The notes under the pieces: generated by a model | The model's database searches: none | The model's input: only the letters and a program-made list of their open reading frames with translations | Told to the model about the DNA's origin: nothing | Shown: piece by piece, positions 11,741 to 15,714 of the stretch | Position numbering within the stretch: position 1 is the stretch's first letter | How the letters are laid out: each line of letters starts with the position of its first letter | Assembly (NCBI GenBank): GCA_964449305.1 | Contig: CAYUYM010000074.1 | Location: 1 to 15,714 of the forward strand | Direction: 5' to 3' | Source: CAYUYM01 sp964449305 | GTDB taxonomy: Bacteria > Bacteroidota > Ignavibacteria > SZUA-365 > CAYQST01 | DNA: 15,714 nt | Program-made: the position numbers and the translations under genes

Positions 11741-14475
11741 TCGCCGGCGCACAGCGTGGTGGATCCCAGAACGGCGATCGTGGGCGCAAGCTGCCGCTGT
11801 CGGACGGTGACCGTCCGGCTGAAGACGCGCGTGTTGCTGTTGTCGAACATCCAGCAGGCGTAGGCGCCCGGCTGCCGGACCACGATGGCGCGCGTCGAGT
11901 CGCCGGTGGTCCACCGATGCCCATGGTAGCCCGGGCCGGTGTCCAGCAGCACCGAATCCCCGGGGCAGATGTCGGTGGTGCCGGTGACGATGAGCGGGCG
12001 AAGCGGCGGCATGGTCACGGTGCAGGATGTGGTGACGCTGTCCACGCGGGTGAAGGGCGAGCCGGCACCTGCCGAGATGCGGAACGTGAGGGCATCCTCC
12101 TGATGTGGGAAGGTGGCATACCGCACCTTCCATGACAGCTCGGCTGGTGTTGTGTTCGAGGATGCAAGCGTCCGCGGGTTGAAGGTCTTCCGCAGCGAAT
12201 CCATGGGATTCACGAGCACCACATTGCGCGGGAGCCAGAGGAATGCCGTGCAATTCTCTGCATCACTGACACCAAGATTGCGGCACGACACACGCACATC
12301 AAACGGATGCGGCACGTAGGCATTGATCGCCTCGTCGTAGAGGAGATTGTCGGGGGCACTGCAGTTCAACGACAGCACGGGGGCATTGATGGCGGGGAAA
12401 TGGATCGAGTAGTCGCAGATGCTGCTTTCGGCGTTCCGTGTGGTGAGCATCACGCGCACCGTCTCTGTCACAGCCACGGGCGATGGAGCATGCTGGAGCC
12501 TCCACGTCACGGTGGTCTGAACGCCGGGCGGCAGTTGCAGCGAGACGGTTTTCGAGAACCGGCCGGGTGCATCGTATTCGGCAAGCGAGAGCCCGGGCGG
12601 CAGGGTGAGTGTGGCGAAGAGCGTGTCGGTCGGCATCCCGCCCTCGTTCCACACCGCGGTGGTGAGGGTGAAGGGCATGGGGATGTAGGCACGGCGCAGA
12701 TTGTCCAGGCGGATGGAATCCGAGGTGATGCTGCACTTCGGAATGGGGCCCGCAGCGGGGATCCAGATCCTGGCGCACTGCCGCACGTCGGGGTGATTGT
12801 CGGATGCCGCGGTGATGCAGACGGTGACCCAGCCGCTCGTCTGGCGCGGCAGCGGGACAAGATCCCAGGCCGCGAGCGAGCCGCCGCCCTCCTTGACCGC
12901 CGTGGGCGGTGTGCCGGGTTGCGTGGCGGTGGTGGGCGAGATGAGACGGAGATCGGGCGGATCCACCTCGATCGTGAAGCGCACGTTCGTGGCGTCGTGG
13001 AAACCGGTGTTGCTGGCGAACATCGACACGTGGATGGGATTGGGCTGATAGGCATGCAGCGCATTGTCCCATGATGCGGAATCCGGCAGCAGGATGGACC
13101 CGGTGATGAGGGCGTCGGTCGGAGTGACGTGCACCTGCCCGGGTGCCAGAACTGCGCGGAAGCAGCCCCGGTCGAACTGCCAGTCCTCAAGTGTGAGCGG
13201 CGTGCGGCAGGTGTCGCGCACCGCCGCGGTGACGAAGAGCAGCTCGGCAAGACGGCAGGTGTCGGTGATCGCAACAGGCACATGCGTCCGGATGTGGATC
13301 TCCGAGCCTGCCTGAAAGGCGGTGATGGATGAAGGCGGCAGGATGCATCCCTCCGGTGTGGCCACCTCCACCGGGGTGATGCCGCAGGCCGGTGGCTGCA
13401 TGCGGACAATGAACGTGGACGGTTCGAGCACCCCGCTCACTCCTCCCGGGTCGGCACGCAGAGCCACGCGGGCGGTGTCGCCATTGACCACCATCACGGA
13501 ATCCAGACGCAGAACGAGCGTGGTGAAGGTGGTGGTGTCGCGTGGCGGTGTGAACACGTCGGACTCGACTGCGTTCCCATGGCAGAGGGTCCTGACCTTG
13601 AGGAACACCTGGCGCTGCGCACCATCCTGGCACGACGACTGATACGTGACCCGGCACTCCGGATTCTGGCGGATGTACTTCGAGAGATTGGCAACGATGC
13701 CTGGGATCAACGCGGTGAGGCCGGCGGGATTGACGGCGTGGTAGGTGCCACCGGTGCTCAGGGCGAGCTTCTGGAGATCACTGTTTCCTCCGAGAATGGA
13801 GATGCCGTGTATGGTGATACCCTCCCTCGTTGCATAGGCCGCAACATCCGTGGGCAGATGGGCCGATGTGTTGTCGATGCCATCGGTGATGACCAGGATG
13901 GCGCGGCAGGCGTTGATGGCGTTGGCGGAAAGGTGTTCGACGGCGAGGTACGCTCCATCCCACAGCGCCGTGTGCGAACCGAGCGTCAACCCTGCCACGG
14001 CGGCATGCAGCGATGTGGTGTCGGTGCTCATGGGATGGAGCACCGAGGCGGTTTCTTCGGCGCGGATGATGGCGCACTGATCAGCGGAACCATCCATGGC
14101 GGAGATGAAGACATGTGCGGCCTTGATCTCGTCTGCCAGGGGAACACCCTGCATGCTTGCGCTGCAGTCGAGCACCAGTGCGGCGGAGAAATCACACAGG
14201 GCATTCGTGTCCGGAATCCAGAGCGTGAAGTTCTGGATCCTCGTCTGATCCTCGAAGAGCTCGATGTTGGTCTCGTCGAAGTCGTAGAAATTCAGACCCG
14301 CGCAGTTGATCACAAAGTCCAAGGTGACGTTGGGCCAGGCTTGTGTGATGCGTTGCAGTTTCAATGACGGCTGTGCGAGGCAGATGCTGCCGGCCAGCAG
14401 CAGCAGGGCGGGCACCATCCATCGATGGTGGGGCATGCGGTGGGTGCTGCCGAGGCGCCTGCGTGAGTCTGCCAT
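10654..14475 (-). CDS. VWA-domain T9SS cargo protein with Ig-like repeats
   Basis: About 1273 residues, predicted to be exported by Sec then by the type IX system to the cell surface. Order: N-terminal signal (hydrophobic MVPALLLLAGSICLAQ); VWA domain at about 96-260 with an intact MIDAS site (DCSAS 103-107, Thr169, Asp198 in VITDGIDN); a Cys-rich beta region (about 275-450, possibly cohesin-like); three modules that begin AYQPNP, AYIPMPF and AYVPHPF (about 474, 596, 719); four Ig/PKD-like modules beginning [IL]C-x-GD[ST] (about 836, 908, 981, 1055); a fifth partial module; and a T9SS type A tail (about 1194-1273; VHPNPVRD, DLALIDIHGR, GTWFLRCTVDG). The start is uncertain: 14475 has a GGA at suitable spacing, while 14508 or 14436 are possible and a GTG at 14631 overlaps the preceding stop. 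MIDAS suggests metal-dependent protein or glycan binding; adhesion is inference. It follows a paralogue. Confidence 0.85.
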   Translation of the reverse strand: MADSRRRLGSTHRMPHHRWMVPALLLLAGSICLAQPSLKLQRITQAWPNVTLDFVINCAGLNFYDFDETNIELFEDQTRIQNFTLWIPDTNALCDFSAALVLDCSASMQGVPLADEIKAAHVFISAMDGSADQCAIIRAEETASVLHPMSTDTTSLHAAVAGLTLGSHTALWDGAYLAVEHLSANAINACRAILVITDGIDNTSAHLPTDVAAYATREGITIHGISILGGNSDLQKLALSTGGTYHAVNPAGLTALIPGIVANLSKYIRQNPECRVTYQSSCQDGAQRQVFLKVRTLCHGNAVESDVFTPPRDTTTFTTLVLRLDSVMVVNGDTARVALRADPGGVSGVLEPSTFIVRMQPPACGITPVEVATPEGCILPPSSITAFQAGSEIHIRTHVPVAITDTCRLAELLFVTAAVRDTCRTPLTLEDWQFDRGCFRAVLAPGQVHVTPTDALITGSILLPDSASWDNALHAYQPNPIHVSMFASNTGFHDATNVRFTIEVDPPDLRLISPTTATQPGTPPTAVKEGGGSLAAWDLVPLPRQTSGWVTVCITAASDNHPDVRQCARIWIPAAGPIPKCSITSDSIRLDNLRRAYIPMPFTLTTAVWNEGGMPTDTLFATLTLPPGLSLAEYDAPGRFSKTVSLQLPPGVQTTVTWRLQHAPSPVAVTETVRVMLTTRNAESSICDYSIHFPAINAPVLSLNCSAPDNLLYDEAINAYVPHPFDVRVSCRNLGVSDAENCTAFLWLPRNVVLVNPMDSLRKTFNPRTLASSNTTPAELSWKVRYATFPHQEDALTFRISAGAGSPFTRVDSVTTSCTVTMPPLRPLIVTGTTDICPGDSVLLDTGPGYHGHRWTTGDSTRAIVVRQPGAYACWMFDNSNTRVFSRTVTVRQRQLAPTIAVLGSTTLCAGDSTRITTDAGHVRHVWSTGDTTRAIVVRAAGTYSCTVTDAGGCFGTTPTVAITMRAAVRPAITIRGHLPICAGDSVELDAGAGWLTHQWNSGATTRSITLHSAGTFACTVTDSNGCSGTSMPVVITTSATPAPVITRSGPDPLCEGDTLILDAGSGYASHHWSTGDATRQICVTASGTYSVTVLSVHGCSGTSLGEVVSFLPPPPTPGIVRSGNTLVATVPSASHEWRRDGVPIPGATSDSLPLTRIGSYTVTVVSAGGCTATSVPFLVDSLLDVEALPAGFSITVHPNPVRDRAIVTLTSGRHTTVDLALIDIHGRICLTRRVGIDAGVSTTTMDMSSAPAGTWFLRCTVDGITTHIAFQR
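11137..11970 (-). repeat. four tandem ~73-residue Ig/PKD-like modules (coding)
   Basis: Inside the VWA/T9SS gene, four modules begin with ICPGDS, LCAGDS, ICAGDS and LCEGDT, spaced 72, 73 and 74 residues (about 219 bp). Each contains a W[ST][TS]G[DA][ST]TR-type loop and most end with a GC[FS]GT string, giving one likely disulphide per module. Similar modules are common in Bacteroidota T9SS proteins. The first lacks the second Cys position in the usual place and is the most diverged. Confidence 0.8.
12007..13059 (-). repeat. three tandem AYxPxPF/NxG modules (coding)
   Basis: Three successive stretches of about 120 residues share an opening: HAYQPNPIHVSMFASNTG, RAYIPMPFTLTTAVWNEG and NAYVPHPFDVRVSCRNLG. 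The openings are 122 and 123 residues apart. Each module continues with a hydrophobic L/P-rich strand pair, a W-containing strand and a Cys-containing C-terminal strand. The opening is reminiscent of DUF11/CARDB-like beta-sandwiches (N-x-G after a strand), but I do not recognise a named family. Confidence 0.65.
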
Positions 14476-14627
14476 GTGTTCATCCGGGAAATGTGTGCTG
14501 TGCTTCATGATCGCTGCTGTATGGTTGGATGATGCCGCCTGACATGCCGTGCCGATGGGTGTTGGCGGTCCATGCCGCCGGTGCCGACTGTCCGGCGCGG
14601 CCTGCTCCGGAACCGCCCGGCGCAGCG
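14476..14627. other. short intergenic/leader region between T9SS paralogues
   Basis: About 150 nt. A minus-strand frame runs through it from a GTG at 14631 (GTGA overlap with the preceding stop) but its translation (Arg/Pro/His-rich, no signal character) looks non-coding. A small hairpin, GGCGG (14564-14568), TCCATG, CCGCC (14575-14579), is present without a T-tract. No promoter is clear. Confidence 0.45.
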
Positions 14628-15714
14628 TCACCGCTGAAACGCGAGATGCGTTGTGATGCCGTCCACCGTGCAGCGCAGGAACCAGGTGCCTGGCGGTGCG
14701 GTGGACATGTCCATGCTCATGGTGGAAACGCCAGCGTCGATGGCCACACGCCGCGTCATGCTGATGCGGCCGTTGATGTCGATGAGCGCGAGATCCACGG
14801 TGGTGTGCCGCCCGCTGGTGATGGTGACGATGGCGTGGTCACGCACGGGGTTGGGATGCACGGCGATGGAAAAGCCCGCGGGCAGGGCCTCCACGTCGAG
14901 CAGCGAATCCACGAGGAAGGGCACCGAGGTGGCGGTGCAGCCACCGGCGGAGACCACCGTCACCGTGTAGGAGCCGATGCGCGTGAGGGAAAGCGAATCG
15001 CTCGTGGCGCCGGGGATGGGCACGCCGTCACGCCGCCATTCATGCGAGGCCGAGGGGACGGTGGCGATGAGCGTGTTGCCGCTTCGGACGATGCCGGGCG
15101 TCGGAGGTGGCGGCAGGAAGGTGACCACCTCGCCGGGGGAGGTGCCGCTGCAGCCGTGCACGGAGAACACCGTCACCGAGTATGTGCCCGACGCGGTCAC
15201 GCGGATGCTGCGCGTGGAATCGCCGGTGGACCACCGGTACGCGTTGTGACCCGGCCCCGCGTCCAGGATGAGTGTGTCACCCTCGCAGAGCGGGTCCGGA
15301 CCCGAGCGGGTGATGACGGGCATCGGCGATGCGGAGGTGGCGATCACCGCCGGGATCGATGTGCCACTGCAACCGATGCTGTCGGTCACCATGCAGGTGA
15401 AGGTGCCGGCGGTGTCGACCGTGATGCTGCGTGTCGTGTCGCCCGTGTTCCACAGGTACGCGAGCCACCCTGCTCCGGCATCGAGCTCCACGGAATCGCC
15501 CGTGCAGATGGGCAGATGCCCGAGGATGGCGACCGCGGGTTGCACGGCGGCGCGCACAATGATTGGCACCGTAGGTGTGCTGCCAAAGCATCCCGCGGAG
15601 TCGCGGACGGTGCATGCGTACGAGCCGGATGCGTGCACCACGATGGCACGCGTCGTGTCGCCGGTGGTCCACAGGTGGTGCGCGTAGCCTGAATCCGCGA
15701 CGAGGCGCGTTGAG
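14628..15714 (-). CDS. T9SS cargo protein, paralogue of the next gene (5' end outside window)
   Basis: The C-terminal 361 residues of a surface protein whose frame stays open to the right edge of the window (last visible residues STRLVADSGYAHHLW). It carries Ig/PKD-like modules (ICTGDS, LCEGDT openings; GCFGS, GCSGTS closings) and a T9SS type A tail with VHPNPVRD and GTWFLRCTVDG, ending LAFQR. The visible part aligns without gaps to the C-terminus of the gene at 10654-14475, roughly 85% identical in protein. A GTG start at 15641 is internal and not the true start. The gap to the next gene is about 150 nt. Whether it also carries a VWA domain upstream cannot be seen. Confidence 0.88.
   Translation of the reverse strand, partial: STRLVADSGYAHHLWTTGDTTRAIVVHASGSYACTVRDSAGCFGSTPTVPIIVRAAVQPAVAILGHLPICTGDSVELDAGAGWLAYLWNTGDTTRSITVDTAGTFTCMVTDSIGCSGTSIPAVIATSASPMPVITRSGPDPLCEGDTLILDAGPGHNAYRWSTGDSTRSIRVTASGTYSVTVFSVHGCSGTSPGEVVTFLPPPPTPGIVRSGNTLIATVPSASHEWRRDGVPIPGATSDSLSLTRIGSYTVTVVSAGGCTATSVPFLVDSLLDVEALPAGFSIAVHPNPVRDHAIVTITSGRHTTVDLALIDINGRISMTRRVAIDAGVSTMSMDMSTAPPGTWFLRCTVDGITTHLAFQR
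14628..15714. repeat. ~1.09-kb direct duplication, unit 2
   Basis: Partner of 10654-11740; 3' end of the truncated T9SS paralogue. Same offset of 3974 nt throughout. The most conserved block is at about 14890-15195, covering the last part-module and the start of the T9SS tail. Confidence 0.85.

Noticed and set aside
11137..11970. 219-bp periodicity as a DNA-level satellite
   Set aside because: The period follows protein modules in frame, with diverged DNA; it is a domain array.

Overview
The window is GC-rich, densely coding DNA with 11 supportable genes, all chromosomal in character. A type IX secretion (T9SS) type A C-terminal sorting domain on two large surface proteins, a DUF5916 outer-membrane protein, a YARHG-domain protein and a subclass A2-like class A beta-lactamase together point to a high-GC member of the FCB group (Bacteroidota/Ignavibacteriota/Kapabacteria-like). 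This is inferred from protein families; no rRNA or other phylogenetic marker is present.

Layout, left to right. Positions 1-549 hold no convincing complete gene. They contain two 64-nt copies of a REP-like element whose 20-bp core has the form ATTCCC-N8-GGGAAT, and a third GC-rich palindrome; at the extreme left a minus-strand gene may begin and run off the edge. Positions 550-5103 are a minus-strand run, read right to left: a secreted class A beta-lactamase, a GYF_2/transmembrane/NADase-type glycan-binding-domain protein, a secreted alpha/beta hydrolase, a small secreted YARHG protein broken by a one-base frameshift, and an M15 peptidoglycan peptidase lipoprotein. Divergent from the beta-lactamase, on the plus strand, lies a 730-residue CBM9-like/DUF5916 outer-membrane protein (5305-7497). 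It converges on a second minus-strand run: a tandem pair of T9SS cargo proteins (the right-hand one cut by the window edge), a secreted S9 prolyl-oligopeptidase-like peptidase, a DUF486 membrane protein starting inside the peptidase stop codon (ATGA), and a YdeI/OmdA-type DUF1905 protein.

Theme: most products are predicted to be exported and act on or at the cell envelope (beta-lactamase, M15 peptidase, hydrolase, YARHG protein, S9 peptidase, outer-membrane protein, T9SS surface proteins). The most interesting structure is the T9SS pair. The complete member joins a VWA domain, three tandem modules sharing an AYxPxPF/NxG signature, four ~73-residue Ig/PKD-like Cys modules and a T9SS tail. Its last ~1.09 kb is a near-copy of the neighbour's 3' end, with identity that is very high in a central block and falls away from it, as expected from tandem duplication followed by gene conversion. 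I see no CRISPR array, transposase, tRNA or rRNA. No established novel defence or mobile system is visible.
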